Positions 12,124 to 24,800 are shown, counted from the stretch's first letter. The stretch: DNA of 64,000 nt from Mya arenaria (GCF_026914265.1 NC_069125.1:75765546-75829545), one strand, 5' to 3'. Notes: generated from the sequence alone by a model not told the origin. A program made the numbers and translations.

Positions 12124-13039
12124 ATCGTTAGCATAAAATTAAACGAAATGTAGTTTTCCTTTTACGAAAAGTTGATGTTTCCAGGCAGTAAAACCGTCCA
12201 GGCGTTATGTTTTCACTGTACTTTGGTCCTAATGTTTCCTGGAAGATGAGAGTACTAAGCACTATCGACAAGTTCGTAAATTAACTTGACATTCGCCGAT
12301 CTACTTCAATACTACAGTGGTCCGTGCATTTTCCTCAATTAATCTCATGTCTTTACGCTTGCGTGGCTAAATTAGCATTTAACAATTTCCGTCGATGAAT
12401 CTAATTTAAATATAATTTATATAACTCAAATATAACTATTGAACACTTCATGTCAAGAAATCCTCAAAGAAAGAATGCAGCAACAGTAAAACGTGTCTTG
12501 TTTTTTTTTTGCATAGTTCGTGTGATAGTAAAATGTCAGGTTTCCATACATTTAGATTAAAACTTACATTTCCAGCCAATCAAAACGTCTGTCGGCCTGC
12601 AATAAGTACAAAGCTTAATTGCTTTACAACATAACATACAAGACGTCGTGAATTGGTTCCCCGCCTGCCGAAAACACGATCGTAACAACATCAAAAATAT
12701 ATTGTGTACACTCTTTATGACTAAGAACGGCTCGCTAGCTGTGCGCGACCCGCCCTTCTTAGTCGTTAAGTATTTACACAATATGATCTAATTATTAGTT
12801 TGGTGAATATAACATTGATTAATAATAGCTGGAAAAACCGCAAACGCATGATTCCTTTTAGGTGACAGTACTATTGTAAGTGAACACATCAATACAGGAC
12901 AAATGTATGTATTTTATTAGTAATTAATAAGGTTGTCACAATAAAAACTACGCAATTATGTTAGATCACAGTATTTTGACATCGGTGTTCGTCTGTTTAC
13001 TAATATGACGTACATCCAGTTGCGGTCTTCATGTTGACA
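12124..13039. other. Upstream region of the receptor gene
   Basis: AT-rich non-coding sequence immediately 5' of the receptor start codon (minus strand). It should hold its promoter and 5' UTR, but no TATA-type element or transcription start can be assigned with confidence. The short open frame at 12557-12781 has no recognisable product. Confidence 0.4.
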
Positions 13040-14030
13040 ACTGAGCGGGAGAGATCCTGAAGACCGATATTCATGACTGCCCGTCACAATGATGTGGAGT
13101 GGGCGAGGTCCTGGTGGCCGATATTCATGACTGCACGTCACAATGATGTGGAGTGGGCGAGGTCCTGGTGGCCGATATTCATGACTGCCCGTCACAATGA
13201 TGTGGAGTGGGCGAGGTCCTGGTGGCCGATATTCATGACTGCCCGTCACAATGATGTGGAGTGGGCGAGATTCTGGTGGCCGATATTCATGACCGCCCGT
13301 CACAATGATATGGAGTGGGCGGGGTCCTGGTGGCCGATATTCATGACTGCCCGTCACAATGATGTGGAGTGGGCGAGATTCTGGTGGCCGATATCCATGA
13401 CCGCCGGTCACAGTGATATGGTGTGGGCGGGGTCCTAGTGGCCGATATTCATGACCGCCCGTCACAATGATATGGAGTGGGCGGGGTCCTGGTGGCCGAT
13501 ATCCATGACCGCCCGTCACAGTGATATGGTGTGGGCGGGGTCCTGGTGGCCGATATTCATGACCGCCCGTCACAATGATATGGAGTGGGCGGGGTCCTGG
13601 TGGCCGATATTCATGACCGCCAGTCACAATGATGTGGAGTGGGCGAGATCCTGTTAGCCGATATTCATGACTGCCCGTCAAAATGATGTGGAATGGGCGA
13701 GATCCTGGTGGCCGATATTCATGACTGCCCGTTACAATGATGAGGAGTGGGCGAGGTCCCGTTAGCCGATATTCATGTCTGCCCGTCACAATGATGTGGA
13801 GTGGGCGAGATCCTGGTGGCCGATATTCATGACTGCCCATCACAATGACGAGGAGTGGGCGAGGTCCCGTTAGCCGATATCCATTACTGCCCGTCACAAT
13901 GATGTGGAGTGGGCGAGATCCTGGTGACCGATATTCATGACTGCCGATTCATGACTGCCCATCACAATGATGTGGAGTGGGCGAGATCCTGGTGACCGAT
14001 ATTCATGACTGCCCGTCACAATGACGGAGA
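13040..14030. repeat. 54-bp minisatellite, about 18 copies
   Basis: The unit has the core gtggagtgggcgaggtcctg followed by gtggccgatattcatgactg. The period of 54 bases is divisible by three, so several frames stay open on both strands. The longest is a minus-strand frame at 12956-13897 made of an 18-residue unit (GSHEYRPPGPRPLHIIVT). Copies alternate between two or three variants, showing higher-order repeat structure. No signal peptide, flanking exon or non-repeat coding context supports expression, so I treat it as non-coding. Confidence 0.85.
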
Positions 14031-16129
14031 TCGAATCCAAGGCAACTAGGTTGAGAGGCAGAAACCTTTAACACAATATAACTAAAGAGACCGACACATA
14101 GAATACATAGAATTCCAGCCAGCAAGAAAATAATTATCATAGTCATCGTGCTTCGCAAAAAAAACATAATTTTTTTTATAAGCGATAAAGGGCATATTTT
14201 CATTGAATAAAGCAATGTGACTTTGCCTAAGACCGCCAGACAAAGAATGGAAAGCAGCCGCCAACAAAGAGCAATGTTAAATTTCAGCTGAATAAGGACA
14301 AAAACGTTTCTGCCATGTCCGTGCCCGGCTGATTTGAAGAGAACATTGCATATGGTAAACTGAAGTTGGCAAATGGATGATCTTTGCTGTAATCATTGGT
14401 TATTAATCAAAGTAGAAATACTAATGAGTAGAGTTTGAAAACCAGGCGTTATATAACTAACAACATGATTGCCATGTGACTGAAAACACCGCGAAAAAAC
14501 AGCAATCATTCTCACTAATTCTCATTTACATTTTTATCGTCTATTGAATCAGACTTCTTTTGTAAGTATCTCTACATTCAAAATGATCTGTTTTTTATTA
14601 TAAAATATAGTCAATTGTGTTACCATATGGGTATAAAAAATGAAGACGCTTTATTGTTGAATCAAATGTATTACTAAAATGGCTTCATTGAAATATAGTT
14701 AATATATAAAATATATACAGATAACGGCCATTCGGCAATAGCGAATATTATCGGATGAACGCAACTTCTTCGGATATTTTGAATCGCTAATCATCGTGTA
14801 TTATTTTAATATAAATTGAAACTTGTTTATCTTGTCATTGTATTTATTGTGTCAGAAGGCCTAAATTTAAGTGTTATTTTAGTATTTATTAAACGTAGTG
14901 TTGTTATTAGCGTCTCAAATTTACGTTCAAACTTAATTTAAAGTATCAACTATGAAGTGAATATTTTTCTCCGCGTGATATGTCTAATGATAAAGTGTTT
15001 CCGGTTACGGCCGGGTCATTCCATTACAAAATGGGCGAGAAAGCATAACGGTAAGGATCTTTTAATGAAATCACGTTTTTTTTGTAACAATTCTGGAAAG
15101 AAATCATTAACTATTAGTGAAAAAAATCAGTAAAGAATTGCGTAATCGATCTCAATATCGGGTATATGAACGTAGCTGGGCTGCTTAATGTACGCGTACT
15201 CAAGTCAAGTCAAGTCAAACAACGTTTATTCTCTCATACCATAAACTATGGCAAATGAGGTATATACAGTGAACATAAATGACATGGCGGCAGATACATG
15301 TTTAAATGAAGAATATGATACCCAACATGGGTATCGGAGAGTCATGAATTTGAACACACACAAACATACACACATTACATATATTTTTTAATTGAAGCAG
15401 CAATTTCTAACAAAAAGTCACTTGTGGAGTCAAGTACTATATTTTCTATTCCTATATGCATTCATTTGTGTCGTATCACATACACATAGACGTAACTCGT
15501 TGATTAAATCACGATACAAATAAGCTGTACATTTAGTATATGCTAAGGTGTACAATACAATTAAAAGAATAATACAACCATATGAAAATCATGAAAATCA
15601 GTATAGTTAAAAATGACTCAAAATTACCACCAACCACACTCACACACTTTTACCAGCCCAACTGCATTCATACCCCGATAATAACACCAATCACGTAATT
15701 CATTTCTTAAATAAATCCAAGCTTATTGTATTCATTTGTAAATATGAGCAATACAATAAATAAAATATGGTTCACAGCAAATACATCTATGCCCATACTG
15801 TTTTACAAAATATTTCACAACAGATTGACCTACTGAGGACATACTTGCGTATTTTTAACGTACATTAAATTTTAATATTTAAGGATACATTAATTACGTT
15901 TAGTCTGAAACACAATATGTACGTGTATCTTAGCCCAAACTCATTTATAAAGATCAAATAACCTTCGTCTTTGTGCGTTCGATGCGAAAATGAAACCTAA
16001 AGCAAAACATTTGTCTTTCCGTCACAATAAAATGAATTTGCTAATGCGAGTTTAGCCTTGTATACCCGAACTGAACAACTGTTCATATAAAAATTGGTAA
16101 AAAATCGCAACATTTTAAATTCATTCAAA
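14031..16129. other. Intergenic, no gene seen
   Basis: AT-rich sequence with short scattered frames only. A small tcaag repeat lies at about 15200-15220. No RNA gene or transposon end was recognised. Confidence 0.45.
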
Positions 16130-16672
16130 ATGTTAACCGGAATTAATTGCGTCTTGTTTACGTTGGTGACTAAGATCATCCTTGTGACTGGTGATGCGGA
16201 CACATCCTCTACCGATCTAGCCAGTCCTATCAGTAGCACCGAGCCGCCGAAAAACTCCCACAGGTCTACCTTCTATATATCTGTGTCGGAAACCAAGTGG
16301 TGCCAACTCTATCCTGAGGACGAGAAAGAATTTCAAGATATTCGAAACACCATGAAATCTGGCGCCGCAGTAATGAAGTTATATCTGAGTACAAGCGGGA
16401 TGGCTAGAAACAACAAGACCGCACTGTTTCCAATGTCTGCGCAGTCCAACAGTCGCCACATAGAAACGGCGAGTGTGTATAAGTATTTCTGGATGCAGGC
16501 GGTCGACCAGCCGTTTACTGGACTGCTCTTGTTACGGCCGGACTTTGACGTTCTCTCGTACAGCCTGCAGTTGGAGCTTCCCGGCCCCGTCACCTTCCAC
16601 GTGCTGGAGGACGCCCCCGGATGTCTGCACACAGTCTCAAGCGGCTATTTCATCGGAGAAATGTACATTTAA
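16130..16672 (+). CDS. Small secreted orphan protein (180 aa)
   Basis: Single open exon. I choose the second ATG (16130) because it places a hydrophobic signal segment (MLTGINCVLFTLVTKIILVT) at the N terminus; the frame also opens 12 codons earlier at 16094. The mature part has a Ser/Thr-rich linker, then an apparently folded region with WCQLYPEDEKEF, VYKYFWMQAVDQPFTGLLLL and a C-terminal GPVTFHVLEDAPGCLHTV, ending GEMYI. Only two cysteines lie in the mature chain, near residues 62 and 168, so one disulphide is possible. No family is recognised. It could be a lineage-specific secreted factor. Lack of introns and of a clear polyA signal leaves expression unproven. Confidence 0.55.
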   Translation: MLTGINCVLFTLVTKIILVTGDADTSSTDLASPISSTEPPKNSHRSTFYISVSETKWCQLYPEDEKEFQDIRNTMKSGAAVMKLYLSTSGMARNNKTALFPMSAQSNSRHIETASVYKYFWMQAVDQPFTGLLLLRPDFDVLSYSLQLELPGPVTFHVLEDAPGCLHTVSSGYFIGEMYI

Positions 16673-17477
16673 AATTCCAGTTTCATAAACAGTACTACAC
16701 AACATTTGGTACTTACTCGCGTGTATATATATATATATATATTTTTTTTTATTAGTTTCAACGTTCGTTTTTATTGAGTGTTATGCCATTATTAGCTACA
16801 AAACAATGTATTAATATTCTTATATTGTTTTTCATTCCGGGGTTTTATGTACTTTTAACGATATTTACATCGTACCATCTTTCTCATTGGCAACCGCTAA
16901 CAGTTAACCATTATCCGAGTACAAGCAGTTTGATTATTGTAAATTAACATGGTAAAAGTGTATAATGGAATCAGCTTTCAAAGTGATTCATTAAATGGCA
17001 CGTAACCCCAGTTTAAGTTGATCATTTGCCATTTTAAGTGATCACAGTTGATTAAAATGATATTTATTGGCAACGACGATGAGCACTTAATGCTTTTTGC
17101 GCCGCCTATGGAATTGTATATCAGATCATGACTTCTTAAGGAAACATTCAATTTTGTTAATCACACCACCGGGGTATTGCCAGTGCAATATCACATTAAA
17201 ATATAAAATCTGGTTAGTTATCCGCGTTGGCGTGATTTAGGTTGATATATATAATTATGTTCGAGAGATGATGAGGATGAAACACCAGCGTCTCAAATAC
17301 TTGCTGGGGAGTATCAAAGTAAAAGGTAATATTGTTGCTTAAGTTTGATGGATTTTTCTTTCTGAGATTATGTTTCTTTTTGTCTTACCTTAAAATTCAA
17401 AAGCATTGTTTCTATATTGACATTTATTGAACATTTCTTTTCTTATTTTTCTCTGTTTTAAGTATTCTTCATTTCAG
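16673..17477. other. Spacer, probably including a 5' UTR intron
   Basis: AT-rich sequence with an AT microsatellite near 16727-16742. The last 40 bases form a polypyrimidine tract ending in an AG just before the prepropeptide start, which fits an intron in its 5' UTR. Confidence 0.45.
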
Positions 17478-17483
17478 CCAACA

Positions 17484-17906
17484 ATGAACATCACCGGTTT
17501 CGTTTTTCTGGCAGTTGTGGCGGTGGCGGTTCACGCCTTTCCCGCGTGGTTTGAACCAGAGGAGCAAATGCTTCCCATGGACTATGACCCTGCTACCTAC
17601 TCAGACGATTTTCTCTCCAATGATGAGTATCTGCTCGAAAACACCGAGCCATTCGTGCCAGTAATGAAACGTTCGGATGGCGGCCTCATGTCCGTTTCAA
17701 AGAGGATCCACACGTGCGCGTTTATGCGGCGTCTCGGGTTACCCATCGGTCTGTGTCTACGCGGCTCGCGTTCGCGCGTCTCCAGCGTTCCTCGCCAGGT
17801 TCCGGAGCCCGCGGCGCCACGGCGTAAGACAAACCCTTACGCGTACTTGAAGGGACAATGGCCAATGCAGCATATGCTAGGGGGAAGTGTCGGCAAGAGG
17901 AAGTGA
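17484..17906 (+). CDS. Neuropeptide / peptide-hormone precursor (140 aa)
   Basis: The start ATG (17484) follows a good acceptor (tattcttcatttcag, exon from 17478), so the frame's earlier ATG at 17427 is intronic. Signal peptide MNITGFVFLAVVAVAVHA is followed by an acidic spacer. Dibasic sites come next: a KR after PVM, then a KR after SVS that releases a peptide beginning IHTCAFMRRLGLPIGLCLRG. Its two cysteines are 12 residues apart and could form one disulphide loop. A RRK site further on precedes a last peptide starting TNPYAYLKGQW and ending GGSV before G-K-R-K, a classic amidation and cleavage signal. The layout (signal, acidic spacer, cyclic peptide, amidated peptide) is diagnostic of a secretory-granule prohormone cut by PC2-type convertases. 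I cannot place it in a known family; elevenin, allatostatin-C and CCAP have different cysteine spacing. Confidence 0.8.
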   Translation: MNITGFVFLAVVAVAVHAFPAWFEPEEQMLPMDYDPATYSDDFLSNDEYLLENTEPFVPVMKRSDGGLMSVSKRIHTCAFMRRLGLPIGLCLRGSRSRVSSVPRQVPEPAAPRRKTNPYAYLKGQWPMQHMLGGSVGKRK

Positions 17907-19740
17907 TTATGTTTGTGCCGCTTTCATTTTTCGTCATAATCTGGTTAGATAGTGTTCTAAATGTATTCTGGAAAAAAACTGCAATCAAGTTACATTGACA
18001 ACTTTCAGAACTTCAAATGATAAAAGCGACAATAAGAAAATCAACTGGACGAATATATTACTATGGATATAATCTTGGTTCTATAAAGTATAAGTAATAC
18101 TTGAATAAGTTGGTTATGGACTTGTTTATTGTAATATCGGAATGCATGAGGTATATGCATAAAGTTCTTAAAATTAAACAGTTGGTATTGCCTTAAATTC
18201 CAGACGAGATCCCAACCACTGCCAAACATCCCTGCCACTTCTCCACCTTAACCTTCTTGCTAGTTCAAATCGCGCCTTCCGCCTCATCACGAGGGGAAGA
18301 CGCGTATCTTGTTAAGACGCCGGCCATCTCCGCCACACGACTAGCCACGGATGTATGCCGTTGCATTCAAGTGTCGTGTTTTAACGTGCAAATCGGGAAT
18401 ACTAATTGTAAATTGGGTCCCAGTGAGATGTATTGTTGCATAAATAATTAAGATTCCTATGAGTAAAGTCCTTTCGATTATTGCTTAATTGAAATAACGA
18501 CGTGATTGTCTTGCAGCGTTGTTAAATGTAAAGGACTATGACATTGTAAACCGAGATTGTTTTTGATGAGAAATGGCCGAGGTGCTCTGATTGGTTAAGT
18601 TGACGTTTAATTGGCGTCATTTCTCAAACGAAAGTCGCATTATCAATACGGTAATTACTAATTTAAATGATATTGTATATTTCCGTCCAATCCTTGTTCT
18701 GATAAAATTAAAAACTACTTATAAGAGTTCAATGAAACTAAGACAGAGGGTAATATACAGAAATACAGAGCGCAAGAATCCCGCCTTCAGTCATTGCTGA
18801 ATGACCACCTCTTTCACGTTAACCCTTTTGCGCGAATACGGAAACAGCTTCTTCCACGGTCATTGCAAGCCTTTCCCAGTTTCAAAATTTCTACTAGCTC
18901 GGCATGAACTCGGCACATTTTGCGGAGTCCCCATATCGTCTACGAGTACGATGCCCACAAGAGTCACCGATGTCAGTACGGACTCCGATTTTTCAACATT
19001 TCGACTAAGAAGCATCTCGTACGAAGCTCATAACCGGGGGCATATTTTTTTAACCTAGTAGAGGTCGCCTTCGTACGAAGCTACACTTGACAACAATACG
19101 TTGAGATTAATGATAAATGGCAAGACTGTTCAACGAAGTGTAATACTAGTAAACGGCATATAGTCGACGTTATCTTCGGTCCGCTTAGGGAGGAATATTG
19201 TCAGTGTGGCTTTATCTGCTTCATAACTGTTAGAGAACTCTCCACACGGATCTGACATATTGTAATAAAAAACACAGGAATTCTAGCTGACTCTGGCGGT
19301 ATCACTTCATTTCTGATAAGTTGTGCTACAAGCACAATTACACACTGCTGGTGCACATGCTCATATCTTATTTTCGGAAATCGCCCAGCTACAAACGATT
19401 TTATTAGTATTTGGTTTTTACATTTTTGTGTATGTCAATGATATATTCGAGGATTTTTGAATACATTTTATCTTCCTTAAATATACGTAGATCGAGTCTG
19501 AGGAATGCACCGAATATATTTCCATTAAGTATTTTTCAGTCAGTCTATATTTTACACCAATGCTTACTGATTAAACTAGTGTCAGTAGTAAAAGAAAAAC
19601 ATATACTTGGTGTTTGCATTTCCGTGTGGGCAAATGACAATCGAGGATTTTTTTTCAGTTGAACAACAAAGCTCATGTTTTTGTTTATATTATACACTAT
19701 GTATCACTATTAGTGAAAAAAAATGCTCGATTACAGATTG
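17907..19740. other. Intergenic, no gene seen
   Basis: Only short open frames without recognisable products. It should include the 3' UTR of the prepropeptide gene, but no canonical AATAAA stands out close to the stop. Confidence 0.4.
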
Positions 19741-19742
19741 CA

Positions 19743-20175
19743 ATTATAAAATGATTGTACTCGCGGCATGGTCGGACTGCAATTATATTGCACTCGCGGC
19801 ATGGTCGGACTGCAATTATATCGCACTCGCGGCATGGTCGGTCTGCAATTATATTGCACTCGCGGCATGGTCGGTCTGCAATTATATTGCACTCGCGGCA
19901 TGGTTGGTCTGCAATTATATTCCACTCGCGGCATGGTCGGACTGCAATTATATTGCACTCGCGGCATGGTCGGTCTGCAATTATATTGCACTCGCGGCAT
20001 GGTTGGTCTGCAATTATATTCCACTCGCGGCATGGTCGGACTGAGATAATATTGCACTCGCGGCATGGTCGGTCTGCAATTATATTCCACTCACGGCATG
20101 GTCGGTCTGCAATTATATTCCACTCGCGGCATGGTCGACCTGCAATTATATTCCACTCGCGGCATGGTCGGTTCT
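19743..20175. repeat. 33-bp minisatellite, 13 copies
   Basis: The unit is actcgcggcatggtcggact followed by gcaattatattgc, with sites alternating between a/t and gc/cc variants. As 33 is divisible by three, three plus-strand frames and one minus-strand frame remain open and give 11-residue repeats (for example HSRHGRSAIIL). The variants are arranged in repeating blocks, a sign of segmental expansion. I see no coding context. Confidence 0.9.
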
Positions 20176-20619
20176 AAATCCTATTAGGGCCATCGCGATC
20201 CCACAAGCTTCCTTTTTAATTCCCCAAGATAAAAACGCAACATTTATTGGTAACATTTTTCTTTTTTTTCTTTCAAATGTAAAGAACTTTATATAGGAAA
20301 ACTATTATGATTTCATTTGAAAGTTGATAAAGGAGATGCGAGAATGACACTTCTGTCCATATTTTTAATTAGTACATAAATTATGTCTGAAGAAAAAACC
20401 CGCAATATTTATTAAAATATTCAAGTTTATAATGTATGTGTTTAATTTTGCATTTATTCAAAAAAGAAAATCGAAATGAAACACATTGATCGATGTCTCT
20501 ATTCAAAACTAACACATATTAATAGTACACAGTCAACTACTGGATGAATAATGGATGTAATAATTGATATTCTTCGTTACGTCGAAGACCTCCTCACCAA
20601 AGCTGCACAGTTAAAACAA

Positions 20620-20940
20620 GATGAACCATTTTGATGAGCTAGACGCCGTGTGTGACTTCTACACATTTGATCTCGGCGAAAAAGATTTCAAAACTAGTGG
20701 CCATGCATTAGTGGCTCTATGTGGCATCTGAAGCTATTCAAGACGGTTCCAGCAAGGGAACTTTGCTCTGAACGGGTAACATATTAGTGAGAATCCTGTT
20801 AGCGATTCCTGCGACCAATCCTACAAGTAAAAGATCTTTCTCAGCATTGCAACGCATCGATACGTACCTCCGCACCAAAATGAAACTGGGTCAGTTTAAT
20901 CTGTGGATGATGTTACACACACATAAGGGCAGAACGTATG
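20620..20940 (+). mobile_element. hAT transposase C-terminal relic
   Basis: The frame starting at about 20820 reads PTSKRSFSALQRIDTYLRTK followed by MKLGQFNLWMMLHTHK. This is the conserved hAT dimerisation block (S.RSFS.L.RI.TYLR..M...R...L.LL..H). Upstream sequence from 20640 contains a frame-broken match to the preceding part. The N-terminal zinc finger, catalytic core and terminal repeats are absent, so it is a dead fragment. Confidence 0.65.
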
Positions 20941-20954
20941 CCCTGACATAGACA

Positions 20955-21090
20955 ACTTAGAAAAGGCACAGAGCCAGGAAGCCAGATTCATCACTGGCGA
21001 CCATTCAACCAAGTCCACCGGCTGCGGCTATCCAAATGTTCCAAGACCTGAAGCTGCCAACTCTGCAAGACCGAAGGTAGGTTGGTCGTT
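20955..21090 (+). mobile_element. LINE ORF2 C-terminal relic
   Basis: One frame reads LEKAQSQEARFITGDHSTKS and, after a one-base shift, MFQDLKLPTLQDRR. This is the Jockey/RTE-type tail in which a QR.AARF.TGDYS block is followed by ML..L.W..L..RR. It is truncated at both ends and directly abuts the hAT relic. Confidence 0.55.
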
Positions 21091-21898
21091 GATGTGGTAA
21101 AGAAAAAGTAGAGGAGCACTGTGCCTTGTTGTAAGCTAGACTCGACTATGGCTGCCTATGATTCATCGCCTTCAACAACAACCTCCATACTCCTGTTGGT
21201 GAGTAAAGCGCTTATCCATTGGTTTATGTTACGGTCCTTGCGCAAAGAATCCTCACGGCCACAATTTTGAAATTATCTCCATTATAAATTAAAAATTCTA
21301 CGAAAACAGTATTGCCTATTATTAAACACATATTTAACTATGTCATTATACCAAAAACATGTTCAGATATCATAAAACACTTCCATGTGTCGATTGTTTA
21401 TCAAGTATCCCGATATCTGTAAATATGGGACAAATCTGACTGGTTGTGTACGTGTATAAAAGGGTTTTCGTGACCCAGAATATATTGATGTGAAAATAAC
21501 GACTCTAATGACAAATTCAATACAGTTTAGAACACTGTCGGGTATAAACTGAACAATATTGTCATTATTATTCAACATCGATGCATAATATTACTATACA
21601 TTTTCGTCCGGTTTTAAATGGTAGATGGTTGTAGCGTTACAGGGATACAGTACATAAAAAATGTCAAAATAATAAAAAGTATCCCTGATAGCTAAGTATT
21701 GTAGCTATCGGGGTAGCTATCGGGGCGGTCTAATAGTACATACAGTTCGGAATCTTTTAACACTCGTCGACAATTCCCGTTTTCATATTACCGTTATGAC
21801 TGTTCACCATTCGCACTCACAAATTTCGTACTCAAATTATCAGAAATTGCACTGTGGCTAGCAGTGAGACAGAAAGTATTCAAAAGAGACACGTGATC

Positions 21899-24800
21899 AT
21901 GTCAGACATTGCAGATCGTGGGCGCGGCGGTGGAAGGCGTCGAAGGCCCCGTGGAGGACTGACAGGACCGATGAGAAAGGTATTCAGATACTTATTTTGA
22001 TCTTCGAGTTCAACCGAACCACAGTGGTTTGATTTTTTTGAAATAAATGTGTTGTGGCCATGCTGGAAGTCATCGTGTAGTGCTTGCGGGTTAGAACCAG
22101 TCACCCAGTTAGCTCAGTTGGTTGGTGCGCCGTGCTAGTGTTCCAGCGGTCGTGGGTTCGAGCCCCACACCAGGCGCACTGTTGCTTCCAAGTTTACTTT
22201 CTGGTGGCAGCAGTAAACGACTGGAGTGCCTCTGAGGGCCTAAAAGGTTAATTGGGGGAGAGGTGTAGTGTGTGTGGGCTAGAACCAGGCACCTGGTTAG
22301 CTCAGTTGGTTAGAGCACTGTGGTAGTGTTCCGTCATGGGCTCAAGCCCCACACGGGGCCCACTTTTCCTCCAAGGTTTACCTTAATTGTTAATAATTCC
22401 ATCCACAAAATAATCATTAATTATAAATAAAAACGTAACTGATATAGCTAGCCAATCCAAGTCATAGATATCATATTGTTTGAACACTGAATTGGTGTTA
22501 AAAACAATTAATATACTGGTATATACAAAATAAATCCAGACAATATTTATCTTCGTGATGGCACAACAATTATAAATATCTGATCATAGAATCCAGCATT
22601 TTGCTAATAAACATATACACCATACTCGCGAAAAATAGCACTGAAATGACTTCCACTTCTCCTTTCGACTTGTTGAACATAGCGTCACCCGATGGACCCA
22701 TGAATTCACAATCTTTTCCAGCACGAACTAAGTACCAGTGTAATGTACTTCCTTAATGCATGCCGATATTTGAATAATTGTTACCTAGCATTCCATAAAT
22801 AAAATCGTTGAAATCTGTTACTATATATATCGAAAAAATACTGATTTTGAGTCCCTCAACTCTTGACAGTCATAAGTTTTGATTTGTTTTTAAGAAAGAT
22901 ATCAAGTACCGTGCTAATTAAGTGCCTTCAGAAAACCAAATAGATTGTTGTGATGTATCATTTGTTCAGAAAAAGATACATTTCGTGAAATTTTCGAGCA
23001 TTGTTGTGAATACTCATGTGTTTCCATTCATGTACATGTGTGCATAATTCAGGTAGAAAAGAATATTCACGCACAATAAATGCATCAGTGTTATTTGAAT
23101 TTCATTGTTCTTATTTTAACACTAAAATTGATCTGCATGTTTTGCAATTTGAACCAGATTTTCCCATTTCTAAAAATAAACTATTTGTTTGCGACCTTTA
23201 CAATGCAGGAGATGGTCAAACAGGTGCCCAATCTATAAATTTAATGTACCTTCATGAAGTGTTGGCAGATATCGAGTCATGTGGTTTTTCGACGTATTCT
23301 GCCACTGGTTGACTACAAATACGTTTTGTACAAATCAAATGATTTTATAAATGTAAACAATGTCTCGGTAAAGACTCTTTGATTTTGGGTTTGGAAACAC
23401 CTCCTAAGATTCAAGTGCAGTACCTTTTTCCTCTAAAAACACACACTGTGTCAAATACCAGAGTAAGAAAATGTTCAAAATGTTCAAAATCGTTTTATTT
23501 TCTTGCAAAACTCATTCATTTACTGCACCACCACCCCCCAAAATTGTCTTACCCCCTCCACCCATTATTGAAATGTTGAATGTTTCGGATCAGTTTAATA
23601 TTTAAAAAAAAAAAGAAGTCAAAAGTTGCAAATGAGCACAATTATAAAAACTGAATTATGTAAACTACAGTCAGATCTGAGATTTGGACCATAGCTGATA
23701 TGTGGACCTGGTCCCTTATGTTCTCTTATGGTCTTAGAACCAAGGAATGGTCATTTTGTCTGGACCATAATATTGTCTTTCCATCTGGGCTGTATTTCAC
23801 CAATGTGGGTCTTATGGTTAGCCAATCTTAGTCACATGGTTGGCCAGCCTGTTGTATGGTCCGTAAATATGGGTTGTATGGTTCACCAATCTGTGTCCTG
23901 TGGTTGGCCAATCAGGGTTGTATGGTTTGTTAATCAGGGCTGTATGATTTGCTTATCTGGGTGGTATTGTTGGCCAATCTTGGTGTATGGTTAGCTAATC
24001 CGGGCAGTATGGTGGGCCAATCTGGGTTTTGTGTTTACATTGGATTGTGTAAAGAATTAGAAAATCTGTACAAACAATTCATATTCAATGATACTCATGC
24101 AGCAATAGGTTGTTTCATATATCTTAGAAGTCCAAGTGTTAGCTATATTTCCATTAAGTGATATCAACTTGATGCTTATACAGTTAGTAGGAATGGATAT
24201 TCATTTAGGTGTTTTAATGTCATAATGTGGCTATTTTAGGACAGAGACTATGATATGGATACAACACCAACCCGGCCAATCATTCTTGCAAAACATGAAG
24301 ATCGTGAAATGTCCAGTCAGGTGAGTTCTTAAAATTCTATATAAAATTTATCATTAGGGAATTACAACAATACCATTTCAGAAAAAATGCCCTTTATTCT
24401 AACCATACTCCTCTATTACTTAGAACCTGCCAGTATCTTAGTTATGTCCACCTCTTCTAGAGCAATTCTACAGCAATATTTCATCATTTAAATGATACCT
24501 TCAGAAATATCTTGTCAAAAGACATATTAGTATTTTCAAACATCTTTTTATGATTGTTTCTCAACCTACATTTCATCAAAATTATAGCTTTATGCCACAA
24601 GGGTGCATGCACAGGTTTTGGGGGCTGGCCAAGAGTAAAATACAAAGTTGTTTAATATCCTTTTAGAACTATGCCAGTTTTTTATGGTATTTTATTGTAA
24701 GTTTGTTTTCAATTTTGAAAATAACATTTTTTCTGTAATGAATCTCAGAACAATTATATAATAAAATGTTTTACTCTTTGATATCATAATTGTAAAAAAA

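Noticed and set aside
12956-13897. 313-codon gene
   Set aside because: Entire frame is minisatellite apart from a short tail; no signal peptide, exon borders or family match.
17820-17906. Spexin homology of the last peptide (YLKGQ)
   Set aside because: Only four or five residues match the vertebrate spexin core and the rest of the precursor, with its cyclic peptide, is different.
22101-22175. tRNA gene
   Set aside because: A and B boxes and T arm are present, but anticodon arm and acceptor stem do not fold; a second similar copy 188 bases away points to a SINE.
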